64,000 nucleotides of DNA from Anaeramoeba ignava (Eukaryota > Metamonada > Anaeramoebidae). This document shows, one piece after another, positions 1 to 11,700 of this stretch; position 1 is the stretch's first letter; each line of letters opens with the position of its first letter. Under the pieces are notes generated by a model. It had not been told where the DNA came from. It worked only from the letters and a program-made list of their open reading frames with translations, and ran no database searches. The stretch lies in NCBI GenBank assembly GCA_028826165.1, contig JAPDFW010000054.1:12501-76500 (forward strand). Direction: 5' to 3'. Made by a program: the position numbers and the translations under genes.

Positions 1-516
1 ATTGAAAATATTAACAAATTTCAATCAGTATTTTTATCCAAAAAACAAGAAGAGATTGAAACATTTTTTGAATGGATTTATACTGGATTCACAAAAAATA
101 ATGAATTGGTTTCAGGAATTTTAAAAGAAATGTCGATTAATTTTTTCAATCAAAAAAATAATCAAAAAGCTTTGCAAAAAGATCTTAAAAAAATGTATGA
201 AGACGATGATTCAAAAGAATTTACAATATTTGTTGATTCAAAACCCATCAAAATTCATAAATTCATTTTGCTATCAAGAAGTGATTTATATCGAGGAATG
301 TTTTTGTCAGTAACTGAAGATAATTCAAATAAAGTTACTGATTATAGTGGGAAATCTTTTAAGGCTGTTGGAGCTTTAGTCTATTTTTTATATCTTGGAA
401 AATTACCCAAATATTTAAAAAAATCAACTTTGGAAGAGCTTCAAGATGCTATTGATTATTATCAATTAAATGAAAATTCAAATTTACCAACTGAAATTGA
501 AAAATTACTAAAATAA
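1..516 (+). CDS. Tandem-BTB protein, 3' end only
   Basis: The frame is open from the first base, so the 5' part lies outside the window; the stop is TAA at 514-516. The translated start contains FFEWIYTGF, the usual end of the first half of a BTB/POZ domain. A second BTB-like unit follows, with the typical sequence FTIFVDSKPIKIHKFILLSR and a later YFLYLG strand-helix motif. BTB domains dimerise and often recruit cullin-3 or other partners; the role here is not evident. The same layout (a WIYTG segment followed by a second, weaker BTB) closes the ankyrin-BTB gene at 14204-18360, so this is probably the tail of a paralogue that may also carry ankyrin repeats upstream. That upstream part is inference. 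Confidence 0.8.
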   Translation: MENINKFQSVFLSKKQEEIETFFEWIYTGFTKNNELVSGILKEMSINFFNQKNNQKALQKDLKKMYEDDDSKEFTIFVDSKPIKIHKFILLSRSDLYRGMFLSVTEDNSNKVTDYSGKSFKAVGALVYFLYLGKLPKYLKKSTLEELQDAIDYYQLNENSNLPTEIEKLLK

Positions 517-848
517 CCAAAACAAAACAAAACAAAACAAAACAATAATCATTTATTATTATTATTATTTCTTATTATTATTATTATTATTATTATTTTT
601 TTGATTTTGGGGGATTTTTGTTGAGAAAAAAAACATAAAGGAAAAAAAAATTTTTTTTCTTTTTTAATTTTATTTGAATTTGAATTTGAATTTAATTAGT
701 TTAGGGGTAAATTTTTATTTGAAAGTAAAAAAAAAAAATTCTTTTTAAGATCTTTTTAAAAAAAAAAATTCCCATTTCTTTGATTAAAATTAAATTAAAA
801 AAAGAAAAAAAAAATTTTTTTCACTTTTCATTTTAAAAAATAAATAAA
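517..848. promoter_or_regulatory. Intergenic: 3' flank, then promoter of the FG-GAP/FN3 gene
   Basis: No gene is seen. After the stop come an ACAAA pentamer run and a TTATTA run. Three A-tract to T-tract switches follow (about 640-660, 728-745, 805-822), then a CATTTT motif just before the ATG at 849. This A-tract/T-tract plus CATTTT layout recurs upstream of almost all genes in the window and probably marks the core promoter or transcription start. Confidence 0.45.
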
Positions 849-3800
849 ATGAAACTCTTTTGCTTTTTATTGATTTTTTTGATAATTTCTTCAATCAAAA
901 CAAAACAATTTTCTCAATTTTCATCAACAAATAATTATTCTGAATGGTATCTTTTACAAACATTAAATGGACCATCAGGATCTACCATTTCATTTGGTTC
1001 TGCTACTTCAATTTCTGGAGATGTACTTGTTGTTGGAGATGATGACGGCAACCATGCATATATTTACAGAAATAATGGTTCATTTTTTAATCTGGAGGCA
1101 ACTTTCTCATCTCCACAATCAGATTTTGGTTTAGCTGTTTCTGCTTCAGGAGATTTTGTTGCTGTTGGTGCATATACTAAAGATGAGGCGTATGTGTATG
1201 CTTATAATGGAAGCGATTGGAATTTGAATCTAACTCTAACAGGAGAAACTTCATCTTTTTTTGGAATGAATGTTTTGCTTTCAGAAGATCTTTTGTTTGT
1301 TGCCGCTACAGATTTGTCTCAACTTTACATTTATAGATTTTCTTCAGGTAGTTGGACTCATCAACAAACACTAAGTCAGCCTACAGTGGGATATTTTTGT
1401 GATGCGATGTCTTATTCAAACGATGTTTTGATTTGTGGATTGGTTCTTTCAAGTAATATTTCCTATATTTATAGATATGATGGAAGCACTTGGAATCTTG
1501 AACAAGAGTTAATATCAAATGTTTCTCAACAATTTGCCTTGGGTGTATCTATTTCTGGAGATGTTTTTGTGGTGAGTGCTCAGGATCTTAATGAAGTATA
1601 TACTTACGCATACAATGGAAGCTATTGGAATCTACAACAAACTTTTACAGGTGATTCAGGTTATGGTTATTCTGTTGAAATTTCTAATGATACTCTTTTT
1701 GTTGGAAATGCAAATAACAGAGAAGTTTTGGTTTATGATTTCAATGGCACTTATTGGAATCTTGTTCAAAATATAAGTCAACCAGACTCTGCTAATTTTG
1801 CTCAATGGATTTCTAGTTCAGGAAATTTTACAGTTATTGGAACTTATAATCCCAAACAAGTATTTGTTTATGAATATGTTGTTCTTACTGAGGTGAATGT
1901 GATTAATTGCAGTTCTTTGTTTTCCTCTTTTGAATGTTTTTGGGAACGAATTGTGTATCCAGTTGAGTATCAAATCAATTATGGATTTGGTTGGAAAGAT
2001 ATCCAATCTCCAATTCTTGAAGAAGATGATGTTTATTATCAGGAATTTAATTATTCTCTTTATCCCAATATCACTGGAAATTTCCTTTATTCAATCCAAT
2101 TAAGAGCTTGTAATGCAACTTCTTCTATATGTTCTAGTTCTTCTTCATCTATAAATTTAACAACAAGAATTGATTCTGTGAAAAATTTTGAATTGTCAAG
2201 TTCTTCAAGTCAATCTATCGATGCTACTTGGGATTTTCCGGATGTTTTGATTGAAGAAGGAGTTCCTGAACTTGATCATTATATCATCTCATATCAAAAC
2301 TCTTCTGAAACAACCTCCACAATGATTTCCCTTGCTAATTCTTCAACATCTTATCTTATGACAAATTTATATTGTGGATCTGAATATGATATCTCAATTT
2401 GGGCTTGTAGAGATTCCTTGTGTCAAGGATTTGATCAAGGAGAAATTATTCAATCATCAATTTCAACAATTTTTTCCCAAGTTTCAAATTTTCAATGTTT
2501 GATCTCTAATGTTCTTCTTGTTTCTTGTTCTTGGGATCCTCCGTTAGATTGTGTCACTCCATCCTATTACTATTTAACTTATCAAGCAATTTCAAAAAAT
2601 GATACTGGAAATTATCAGATTATTTCTCCAACACAAATCACTTTTTTTGTTCAAATCCCCAACCAAGAATATCAAATTAATCTTTCGGCATGCCATTCAG
2701 ATGGAAATTGTGGAGATATTTCAACATTATCACTTATCACAAATAATTTATCAGCTCCTATAATTATTGATTCCATTTCAGAAATTGAAGCAATTCAATT
2801 AACTTTTACTCAAGTTTCTCAAGCTCAAGCTTATTTGGTTTCCATTGATAATGGAACAAACTGGATTAATTTCACATCGATTTATGAAAATGATAATGAT
2901 GATGAAGTTATTGGAATTATAAGTCCATTAGAAGGAAATGTTGAATATTTGATATCAGTAAGAGGATGCTCAGATCTAAATTGCAATCCTGAATATTTAG
3001 GATTAATTAGTTCAATCTCTGCAAAAGCACAATTAGGAAATATCACTTCATTAAATTGTACCTCAGTAGTTTGTGGATTTAATTGTACTTGGGATCAATT
3101 AAATCTATCAGAAGGATTAGAAGCTTTTTCGTTTACTTATAATTCAACAAGAATCTGTTTATCTAATTCAACAACAAGTTATGATGTTTCAGGACTACTT
3201 GGAGAAGTTGATTATGAAATTAGCGTTTTTGCATCAGCTGATGAAGATTGTGGGGAGAATAATTATTCAGGAATTCCTTCAACAATTACAGTGAAAACAA
3301 ATCAATTATATGCTCCTATAATTATTGATTCCATTTCAGAAACTGAAGCAATTGAATTAATTTTGCAAAAAGATAGTCAAGCTCAAGCTTATTTGGTTTC
3401 CATTGATAATGGAACAAACTGGATTAATTTCACATCAATTTATGAAAATGATAATGATGATGAAGTTATTGGGACTATAAGTCCATTAGGGAATGTTGAA
3501 TATTTGATATCAGTAAGAGGATGCTCAGATCCAAATTGCAATCCTGAATATTTAGGATTAATTAGTTCAATCTCTGCAAAAGCACAATTAGGAAATATCA
3601 CTTCATTAAATTGTACTTCATCATCTTCTGAATTAAGTTGTAGTTGGGATCAATTAAATCTATCAGAAGGATTAGAAGCTTTTTCGTTTACTTATAATTC
3701 AACAAGAATCTGTTTATCTAATTCAACAACAAGTTATGATGTTTCAGGATTAAATCCTTTATCAAATTATAAAATTTCAGTATTTGCATCAGCTGATGAA

Positions 3801-4115
3801 GATTGTGAGTGTAGTGATTATTCAGGAATTACTTCAAGAGTTTTCATTTCTACTCTTTCTCCTCAAACTGAATTATCTAATCAAAGTTCAACAAATTCAA
3901 CACCAATTATTCTTGGAGTTGTTATTCCTGTTATTGTTCTTGGATCCTTTGTTTTTGTTTTCTTCATTATTAAAAAGAATAAGAAGAAGAATAAGAATTC
4001 AAAACAAAAAGATTCAAATGAGAAAGATTTAAAAGAAAAAGATTCAAATGAGAAAGAAATGAAAGAAAAAGATTCAAATGAAAATGAACTTCAAACAGAT
4101 TCTGATTTTATTTGA
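849..4115 (+). CDS. Type I membrane receptor-like protein: FG-GAP propeller plus fibronectin III domains
   Basis: A single exon encodes 1088 residues. Residues 1-18 form a hydrophobic signal peptide (MKLFCFLLIFLIISSIKT). Residues about 35-345 hold about seven repeats of the FG-GAP_2 type, each with a SxSGDVxxVG strand and a YxYNGSxWNLxQ strand, as in bacterial and protist integrin-like beta-propellers. From about 350 to 1010 run cysteine-bearing fibronectin type III-like domains, rich in N-glycosylation sequons. A transmembrane helix sits at about 1017-1039, followed by a basic stop-transfer stretch and a cytoplasmic tail of KDSNEK repeats. The last two large FN3 units (636-821 and 822-1006) are a recent duplication. 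An adhesion or recognition receptor is likely; the ligand is unknown. Confidence 0.85.
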   Translation: MKLFCFLLIFLIISSIKTKQFSQFSSTNNYSEWYLLQTLNGPSGSTISFGSATSISGDVLVVGDDDGNHAYIYRNNGSFFNLEATFSSPQSDFGLAVSASGDFVAVGAYTKDEAYVYAYNGSDWNLNLTLTGETSSFFGMNVLLSEDLLFVAATDLSQLYIYRFSSGSWTHQQTLSQPTVGYFCDAMSYSNDVLICGLVLSSNISYIYRYDGSTWNLEQELISNVSQQFALGVSISGDVFVVSAQDLNEVYTYAYNGSYWNLQQTFTGDSGYGYSVEISNDTLFVGNANNREVLVYDFNGTYWNLVQNISQPDSANFAQWISSSGNFTVIGTYNPKQVFVYEYVVLTEVNVINCSSLFSSFECFWERIVYPVEYQINYGFGWKDIQSPILEEDDVYYQEFNYSLYPNITGNFLYSIQLRACNATSSICSSSSSSINLTTRIDSVKNFELSSSSSQSIDATWDFPDVLIEEGVPELDHYIISYQNSSETTSTMISLANSSTSYLMTNLYCGSEYDISIWACRDSLCQGFDQGEIIQSSISTIFSQVSNFQCLISNVLLVSCSWDPPLDCVTPSYYYLTYQAISKNDTGNYQIISPTQITFFVQIPNQEYQINLSACHSDGNCGDISTLSLITNNLSAPIIIDSISEIEAIQLTFTQVSQAQAYLVSIDNGTNWINFTSIYENDNDDEVIGIISPLEGNVEYLISVRGCSDLNCNPEYLGLISSISAKAQLGNITSLNCTSVVCGFNCTWDQLNLSEGLEAFSFTYNSTRICLSNSTTSYDVSGLLGEVDYEISVFASADEDCGENNYSGIPSTITVKTNQLYAPIIIDSISETEAIELILQKDSQAQAYLVSIDNGTNWINFTSIYENDNDDEVIGTISPLGNVEYLISVRGCSDPNCNPEYLGLISSISAKAQLGNITSLNCTSSSSELSCSWDQLNLSEGLEAFSFTYNSTRICLSNSTTSYDVSGLNPLSNYKISVFASADEDCECSDYSGITSRVFISTLSPQTELSNQSSTNSTPIILGVVIPVIVLGSFVFVFFIIKKNKKKNKNSKQKDSNEKDLKEKDSNEKEMKEKDSNENELQTDSDFI
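2754..3870 (+). repeat. Recent tandem duplication of a 558-bp FN3 unit within the receptor gene
   Basis: The sequence beginning gctcctataattattgattc at 2754 recurs at 3312, an offset of 558 bp (186 codons). Long blocks are nearly identical (for example the segment encoding YLVSIDNGTNWINFTSIYEN), while short blocks between them differ strongly (FTQVSQ versus LQKDSQ; SVVCGFNC versus SSSSELSC). One codon is missing in the second copy (PLEGN versus PLGN). The mosaic of identical and divergent blocks suggests gene conversion or selection on exposed loops. Confidence 0.85.
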
Positions 4116-4312
4116 TTTTTGATTTTATTTTTGATTTTTGATTTTGGATTTTTGATTTTTGATTAATAAAAGAAAAAGGAAAAAAAAGTCATGTTTACTA
4201 ATTATTTTAATTAGTTAGTAAAAAAAAGCAAAAAAAAAAAGCAAAAAAAAAATTTTTTCATTTTTTCATTTTTCATTTTTTTTTTATTAATAAAATAATA
4301 AAAAATTTTTAA
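4116..4312. promoter_or_regulatory. Short intergenic region and PEPD promoter
   Basis: TTTTTGATTTT repeats follow the stop. Then come A-tracts and, at about 4250-4280, a run of TTTTTTCATTTTTTCATTTTTCATTTT directly before the ATG at 4313. It is the clearest example of the CATTTTT start-site motif. Confidence 0.5.
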
Positions 4313-7300
4313 ATGGAAGTTTTTAAAGAAAATCGAGAAAGATTATACAACTCATCACTTAAAGGATTTGCATTTCTTCAAAGTTTGAATTATTTATTAA
4401 TTGGCTTATTCAAAAATCAATTCAATTTAATTCAATTTAATTCAATTCAATTTAATTCAATTCAATTCAATTTAATAATTCAATTCAATTCAATTCAATT
4501 CAATTCAATTCAATATTCAATTTAATTCAATTCAATTCAATTCAATTCAATTCAATTTAATTCAATATTCAATTCAATTCAATTTAATTCAATTCAATTC
4601 AATTTAATATTCAATTCGATTATTCAATTCAATTCAATTCAATTTAATATTCAATTCAATTCAATATTCAATTCAATATTCAATTCAATTCAATTCAAAT
4701 TCAATTCAATTCCAATATTCAATTCAATTTCTAATTCCAATTCAATTCAAAATTCAAGTATTCAATTATTTCAATATTCAAATATTCAATTTATTCAATT
4801 CATTATTCAATATTCAATTTAATTCAAATTCAATTATTTCAATTTCAATTCAATTTATTCAATTAAATTCAAATTCAATTCAATTCAAATATTTTCAATT
4901 CATTTAATTCAATTCATTCAATTCAATATTTTAATTCAATTTCAAATTCAATATTCAATTCAAATTCAATATTCAATTTTCCAATTTCAATTCAATTTAT
5001 TTATTCAATTATTCAATATTCAATATTTTATTCCAATTTAATTTCAATTCAATATTCAAATTCAATTTATTCAATTATTCAATTTAATATTTTACCAATA
5101 TTCAATATTCAATTTAATATTTTCAATTCAATATTCAATATTCAATTTTCAATTTAATTCAATATTCAATTCAATTTAATTCAATTATTCAATATTCAAT
5201 TTAATTTTATTTATTCAAATTCAATTCAACCACCAATATTCAATATTCAAATTCAATTCAATTATTCAATTTTAATTATTCAATTCAATTTTAATTTAAT
5301 TCAATATTTAATTCAATTCCAATTCAATTCAATATTATATTCAATATTCAATTCAATATTCGATTCAATATTTAATTATTCAATTTAATTCAACCAATTT
5401 TAATATTCAATTTAATTCAAATTCAATTCAATTTAATTCAATTCAATTCAATTCAAATTCAATTTAATTCAATATTTTATTCAAAATTTAATTCAATTCA
5501 TTTAATTTGAATTCCAATATTCAATTCAATTCAATATTGAAGACAAAAAAAAATTTCATTTAATATTCAATTCCAATATTTAATGCAATTTAATTTCAAT
5601 TCAAATTTATTTTTATTTAATTTAATATTGAAATTTCAAGGAAAATTATTCAACCACAAGTTATCAAATTCAATTTCATTTGACATTCGTTGATTTTGAA
5701 AAAGAAAAACAACATTATTTATACCAAAAAATTACCATCTGAATATATGCAGTTTTCATTAGAATCAATCAAAAATATTTTCAATATTTGAAGACAACAA
5801 AATCACTGAGGTTCATGTTGAAAACACTTAATTCAAACCAGTTGCCGAAATTGAAAAATTTCAATCTTTCACAATCGGAGAATTAATTTAAAAATTCGAA
5901 ATATTCAATTCCATTCAATTCAATATTCAAGTTCAAGGAAAATTTCAATTTATTATTATTCTAAAAATCTTTTTCAATTCAATATTCAAAATTCAATTCA
6001 ACCTTATTAAGGATGGCGAATTCAATGAGCACAGATGTTATGCTTTGAATTTAATTTAAATATTCAAAAAATTGAAATTCTGGTGTTGAATTGAATTACT
6101 GCTGTTAAAACTATTTAACCAAAAATTTTCAATGATGGAACAATATTCAATTAAATTCAATTTATTAAATTCAATTTCATAAAATTATTTAAATTATTTC
6201 AAATTAAATTCAAATATTCAATATTAAAATTCAATTCAAATTAAATTTTAATTAAAATTAAATTCCAATAAATTCAATTTAAAATAAAAATTTTAAATAA
6301 AAATTTTAAATTCAATATTCAATTCAATTCAATTCAATATTCAATATTTAAATTCAATAATTTAAATTAAATTAAATTCAAATTCAATTTAATTCAATGA
6401 ATTAAATTAAATTCAAATTTAAATATTTAAATTAAATTAAATTAAATTCAATTCAATTCAATATTCAATTCAATTCAATTCAATATTCAATTCAATTCAA
6501 TTTAATTCAATTTAATTCAATATTCAATATTCAATTTAATTTAATATTCAATATTTAATTCAATTAATTTATTTAAAATTTAATATTCAATTTAATTCAA
6601 TATTTAATTTAATTTAATTTAATATTTAATTTCAAAAATTAATAGGTGGACCTTCAGGAGAAAGATACAACACAGATCGAGATTTAGCATTTAGACAAGA
6701 AAGTAATTTTTTCTGGTTAACAGGAGTAGTTGAACCTGATTGCAACGCATTCGTTGATTTTGAAAAGAAAAAAACAACATTATTTGTACCAAAATTACCA
6801 TCTGAATATGCAGTTTGGCTCGGCAAAATTGAAACATTAGAATCAATCCAAAAAAAATACGAAATTGATGCCATTTATTACAACACAGAGATTGGAAAAT
6901 TCATTGAAGACAACAAAATCACTGAGGTTCATGTGATGAAAACACTTAATTTCAAACCAGTTGCCGAAATTGAAAAATTAGTGAAAAAAAACGAAGATCT
7001 TGAATACACAATCGGAGAATTAAGAGTGTATAAAACCGACAAAGAAATCGAACTTTTACGTATTGCAAGCGATAACGGAAGCTTCGGGCATATTGAGGCA
7101 ATGAAAGCAGTTAAGCCAGGAAAATATGAATATCAAGTTCAAGGAAAATTATTGGAATCTTATTATTCTAAAGGAGGTCAACACACATCTTTTGAAGCTA
7201 TCATTGTGGCAGGGAAAGACTCATCAACTTTGCACTACATTTTCAACGATAAGCTTATTAAGGATGGCGATCTGGTGCTTATTGATGCGGGGACTGAGCA

Positions 7301-8332
7301 CAGATGTTATGCTTCTGATATTACTCGTACTATTCCGGCAAATGGTAAATATTCTGATGATCAAAAAATGATTTATTCTATCGTTCTTGATGCTCAAAAA
7401 ACTTGTATTGAAATGCTTAAACCTGGTGTTGATTTTATTGATGTTCATACTACTGCTGTTAAAACTATTCTTAAGGGTTTGTTGAAAATTGGTTTGGTTA
7501 AGGGTGATTTTGATGAATTGATGGAACATCATATTTGCTCTCTTTTTATGCCTCATGGTTTAGGTCATAGTATGGGATTAGATGTTCATGGTAAATATTT
7601 AAATTAAATTAAATTAAATCAAATTAAATTGAATTAAATTAAATTAAATTAAATTAAATTAAATTAAATTAAATTAAATTAAATTAAATTAAATCAAATT
7701 AAATTAAATTAAATTAAATCAAATTAAATTAAATTAAAAAATAAAAAATTTTAAATTAAATTAAATTAAATTAAATTAAATTAAATTAAATTAAATTAAA
7801 TTAAATTAAATTAAATTAAATTAAATTAAATTAAATTAAATCAAATCAAATTAAATTAAATTAAATTAAATCAAAATAAAAATATTTAAATTAAAATATT
7901 AAAATCAAATCAAAAATATTTAAATCAAAAAATAGATTGTAATGGATATCCAAGAGGTGTGGAAAGAATCAAGAATCCAACTTATCAATATTTAAGATTT
8001 CATAGAAAATTAGAAAAAGGAGTTGTTATTACAATTGAACCAGGATGTGTAAATTTTTTCTTTAAAATTAAATTTTCTAAATGTAAATTTTAAATATAAA
8101 TTTTAAATTAAAAAATAAAAAATAGTATTTCATTGATGCTCTTTTAGAACCTGCTATTGCTAATCCAGAAGTTAATAAATACTTAAATTTAGAAATGCTT
8201 GCTAGATTCAGAAACTTTGGAGGAATTAGAATTGAAGATGATCTTGTTATTACTGAAACTGGATATGAAAATCTTACAAAAGTTCCAAAAGAAATTGATG
8301 AAATTGAAAAATTATTAGCTCAAAACAATTAA
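4313..8332 (+). CDS. PEPD: Xaa-Pro dipeptidase (prolidase), 4 exons
   Basis: Cytosolic metallopeptidase of family M24B that splits dipeptides with C-terminal proline. Exons are 4313-4382, 6646-7590, 7936-8048 and 8126-8332, summing to 1335 nt (444 residues). Human prolidase has 493. The joined protein follows the family along its length: NRERLY, then RYNTDRDLAFRQESNFFWL, then FVPKLP, then the metal-binding domain with LIDAGTEHRCYASDITRT (two Asp ligands), FMPHGLGHSMGLDVHD (His ligand), TIEPG (Glu ligand) and GGIRIEDD (Glu ligand). Introns begin GT and end TAG; intron 1 is 2263 bp of TTCAA-type repeat and contains a broken copy of exon 2. At the exon 3/4 joint the usual EPGIYF is EPGCYF. The function is secure; the exon edges rest on frame and homology. 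Confidence 0.93.
4383..6645 (+). repeat. PEPD intron 1: TTCAA/TTTAA-type simple-repeat intron
   Basis: The donor is GTTTGA after CAAA and the acceptor is AATAG. Most of its 2263 bp is built from ttcaa and ttcaattcaat, drifting into ttcaatatt and ttaatttaa. The same repeat type fills SLY1 intron 1 (48174-49854) and the 3' flank of PEPD. Apart from the exon 2 fragments at about 5680-6145 I see no gene in it. Confidence 0.85.
5680..6145 (+). pseudogene. Shattered, collinear copy of PEPD exon 2 inside intron 1
   Basis: Fragments of exon 2 occur here in the same order but spaced by ttcaa-type filler. Examples are cgttgattttgaaaa (copy of about 6750), aagacaacaaaatcactgag (copy of about 6905), aaccagttgccgaaattgaa (about 6955), acaatcggagaatta (about 7008), cttattaaggatggcga (about 7255), gagcacagatgttatgctt (about 7296) and actgctgttaaaactatt (about 7450). 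Each piece is near-identical but frame-broken. This is either a degenerate partial duplication or a consensus artefact from misplaced reads. It cannot encode prolidase. Confidence 0.85.
7591..7935 (+). repeat. PEPD intron 2: (TTAAA)n pentanucleotide repeat
   Basis: The donor GTAAATATTT follows LDVHG/D and the acceptor is AATAG. Between them is an almost pure ttaaa repeat with occasional tcaaa variants. The pentamer differs from that of intron 1, so neighbouring introns carry different repeat types. Confidence 0.85.
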
Positions 8333-8755
8333 ATTCAAAATTCAATTCAATTCAAAACAAAACAATTTAATTCAATTCAATTCAATTTAATTCAAAATTT
8401 AAATATTCAGAAATTCAATATTAATTTAATTCAAAAATTCCAAAATTCAATTTAAATTCAATTCAATTCAATTCAAAATTCAATTCAAATCAATTTAATT
8501 CAATATTCTATTCAAAATTTAATTCAATTTAATTCAATTCAATACTCAATTTTCAATTTAATTCAATTTAATTCAAAATTTAATTAAAAATTTAATTCAA
8601 AATTTAATTAAATATTTAATTCAATTCTTTAAAAAAAAAAGTTTTTTATTTGATTCCTTTTCCAAATTTAAAAAAATAAAAATAAAAAACTTTTTTTCCT
8701 TTTTTTCATTTTTCCTTTTTTTCATTTTTCATTTTTTTTCTTTTTTAATTTTAAA
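8333..8755. repeat. Intergenic: TTCAA repeats, then TTC27 promoter
   Basis: 8333-8630 holds ttcaa-type repeat like that of PEPD intron 1. 8690-8755 holds the T-rich start-site element with repeated TTTTTTCATTTTT before the ATG at 8756. No gene is seen. Confidence 0.6.
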
Positions 8756-11700
8756 ATGGAAATTAATAAAATTGAATTATCTTTTCTTGAAGGTTTTAAT
8801 CAAATTTTTAATAATGAAGAATTAAATATCTTTTCAGAAAATTTTAAACAGATTCTAAATGAAATTAAAAATTCAAATTTTGAGACTTTATTTGCAACAA
8901 ATAAATTTATTGAACAATTTTTATATAAATCATTTTCTACAGAAAAAATTACAGAAGAAACAATTGAAAAATATAAAATTTTTCTCAAAGAAAAAATAAA
9001 AGAAATGATAAATGAAAATAAACAAAAAGAATATGAAATACAATTAATTTTATTACTTGTTGGAATTGGTTATTTAATTATGTTTATTCAAAACAATTTT
9101 ATTGGACCAAGTTTAAATTCTCAAGAATTTATTCAATTAAATCAAAATTTTGTAATTGAATATTTAATGATTGATGGTGAAATTCCTTTTGATAAAGCTA
9201 TTATACTTGAATATTTAATTTTTGCTAAAATTATATTAGTGGATTGTGAAGATTTACATAATTTATGTCAAGTAAGAAATTTTCAATTTTAATTTCAAAT
9301 TTTAATTTTAATTTTATAAATGAATTTTAATTTTAATATTAAATCAAATTTTAATTTTAATTTTAATTTTAATTTTAATTTTAATTCAAATTTTAATTTT
9401 TATTTTAATTTTAATTTTAATTTTAATTTTAATTTTAATTTTAATTTTAATTTTAATTTTAATTTTAAATTTTAATTTTAAATCAAATTTTAATTTTAAT
9501 TTTAATTTTGATTTTAATTTTAAATCAAATTTTAAATCAAATTTTAAATCAAATTTTAAATCAAATTTTAATTTTAATTTTAATTTTAATTTTAATTTTA
9601 ATTTTAATTTTAATTTTAATTTTAATTTTAAATCAAATTTTAAATCAAATTTTAAATCAAATTTTAATTTTATTTTTTAAATTTAAATCAAATTTTAAAT
9701 CAAATTTTAATTCAAATTTTAATTTTAATTTTAAATCAAATTTTAATTTTAAATCAAATTTTATTTTAATTTTAAATCAAATTTTAATTTTAAATCAAAT
9801 TTTAATTTTAAATCAAATTTTATAAATTAAATCAAATTTTATAAATGAAATCAATTTTATAAATAATTTTAAATAGACAACATCAATATGGTCTTGTAGA
9901 TGCTTATATATTTATCAACAAATACTTTCAGGTCCTTCACCACATTTAAAAAATTTAATTACAGAAAGAATTCCAAAATATTCAGAATTAATATCATCAT
10001 CTCAAAATAACAATTTCATAGCAAAAATGAAAATGGAAAAAGCTGTTCTTTATTATACTTACTCACAATTTCAAGAATTCATAGAAAATATTGAAGAAGC
10101 ACAAAAACAAACAGGATTAGAATTGAATTTAATAGGAGTTAATGGAGTTAGAACAAAATTCCAAACTTTTGAAACACCACAACTTGTTTTAACAGCAATT
10201 TCTAAAGATTATCAAGAAAAAAAAGAAGAAATTAATTTGAATGTTCCAAAAATTATTGAAAATCCAGATGACACTTTATTATCACAAAGAAAATTAACCT
10301 TAAAAGAAGATTCAAAAGAAAAATTAGAGAAATTAATTTCGGGCAATTTATCTCCAATAGATCAAGCAATTATCATGAATTTTTTTATGAATATGAAAAA
10401 AAACACACCAATTGATAAATTATCAGATGAAAAACTTATCAGTTTTTTGGAAAGAATTCAAAACAACCCAAACAATTTTGTGATACACACACTTTGTCTA
10501 TTTGAAAAATCATTGATTGAATCTAAGAAAACAAGAACTGCGCAAAGATCCATTTTGCAAATTGAGGAAATATTGAGCACAATCAATCTCAATCAATATA
10601 AAACAACAAACACAAATTCTGAAGAAAAACAAGAAAATGAACAAAATCAAGTGAATTTTAATCAAAGAATGGATCTATTTTTTTGCATCCCATTCCCAAC
10701 AGTTTGGGACATGATTCGGGAATTGGGGAATTTATTCATGAATTTTGGAGCATTTCAAAGCGCTTTATTTTTGTTTGAACAAGTGGATATGTATGAAGAT
10801 CTTGCGTTATGTTACTCTGCTGTTGGAAGAAAAGAAGATGCAGAGAAAACCATTTTGAAATTACTTGATAAGAAAGAAACACCAAATTTATACTGCATTT
10901 TGGGAGATTTAACTGACAATATTGAGCATTATCATCAGGCGCTCAAGAAATCAAACTATAAATTCGCACGAGCATATCGTGCACTTGGAAATTATCATTT
11001 GAAGGATGAAAACCTCAAGGAAGCAAGTGAAAATTTCCAGAAAGCACTTGAAATCAACACTTTGTATCCAAATATTTGGTTTTTTCTTGGATATTGTCAA
11101 ATGAAACTCGGTAATTTTGAAGCTGCTGGAAACGCCTTTTCTTCCGTTGTTGCGCAAACGGATGATAATGGCGAGGCTTGGAATAATTTAGCTTTGATTC
11201 ATCTTCGATTGAATAGAAAAAAAGAAGCATTTTATGCTTTAAATCAAGCGGCAAAATTTTCTTATCAAACTTGGAATATTTGGGAAAATCTTTTTATTAT
11301 CGCTTCGGAAATTGGCGAATTTGCAAGTTCAATTCAAGCATTGAATAGGATTTTGGATCTCAAAACTTTTCCAAAATTTGATCCAAATAATTCGCAACCT
11401 ATTAATTATCAAACTCTTTCTAAATTGATTGATTCAATTACTTCAGAAAAGGAAAGTAATTTAATTCAAGATGAATTAAAAAAACGGAATTTAAAGGATC
11501 TTCTTGGAAAAGCAGTCAAAAGAATCACTGAATTGATTATTTATGATGATGTTATTTGGGATCTTTGTGCAAATTTTTATTTTAATACTCAAAATTTGAA
11601 GGATTGTTTCAAATGTAGGCAAAAACAATTTGTTGCAACTCAGAAATCAGGTTGGAATAGTAATACAAAGCAATTCCATACAGTTTTGGATTCTGCTCTT

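Noticed and set aside
4313-4525. 70-residue ORF as a separate small gene
   Set aside because: Its first 23 codons match the prolidase N-terminus and splice in phase to the exon at 6646; the rest is intron repeat.
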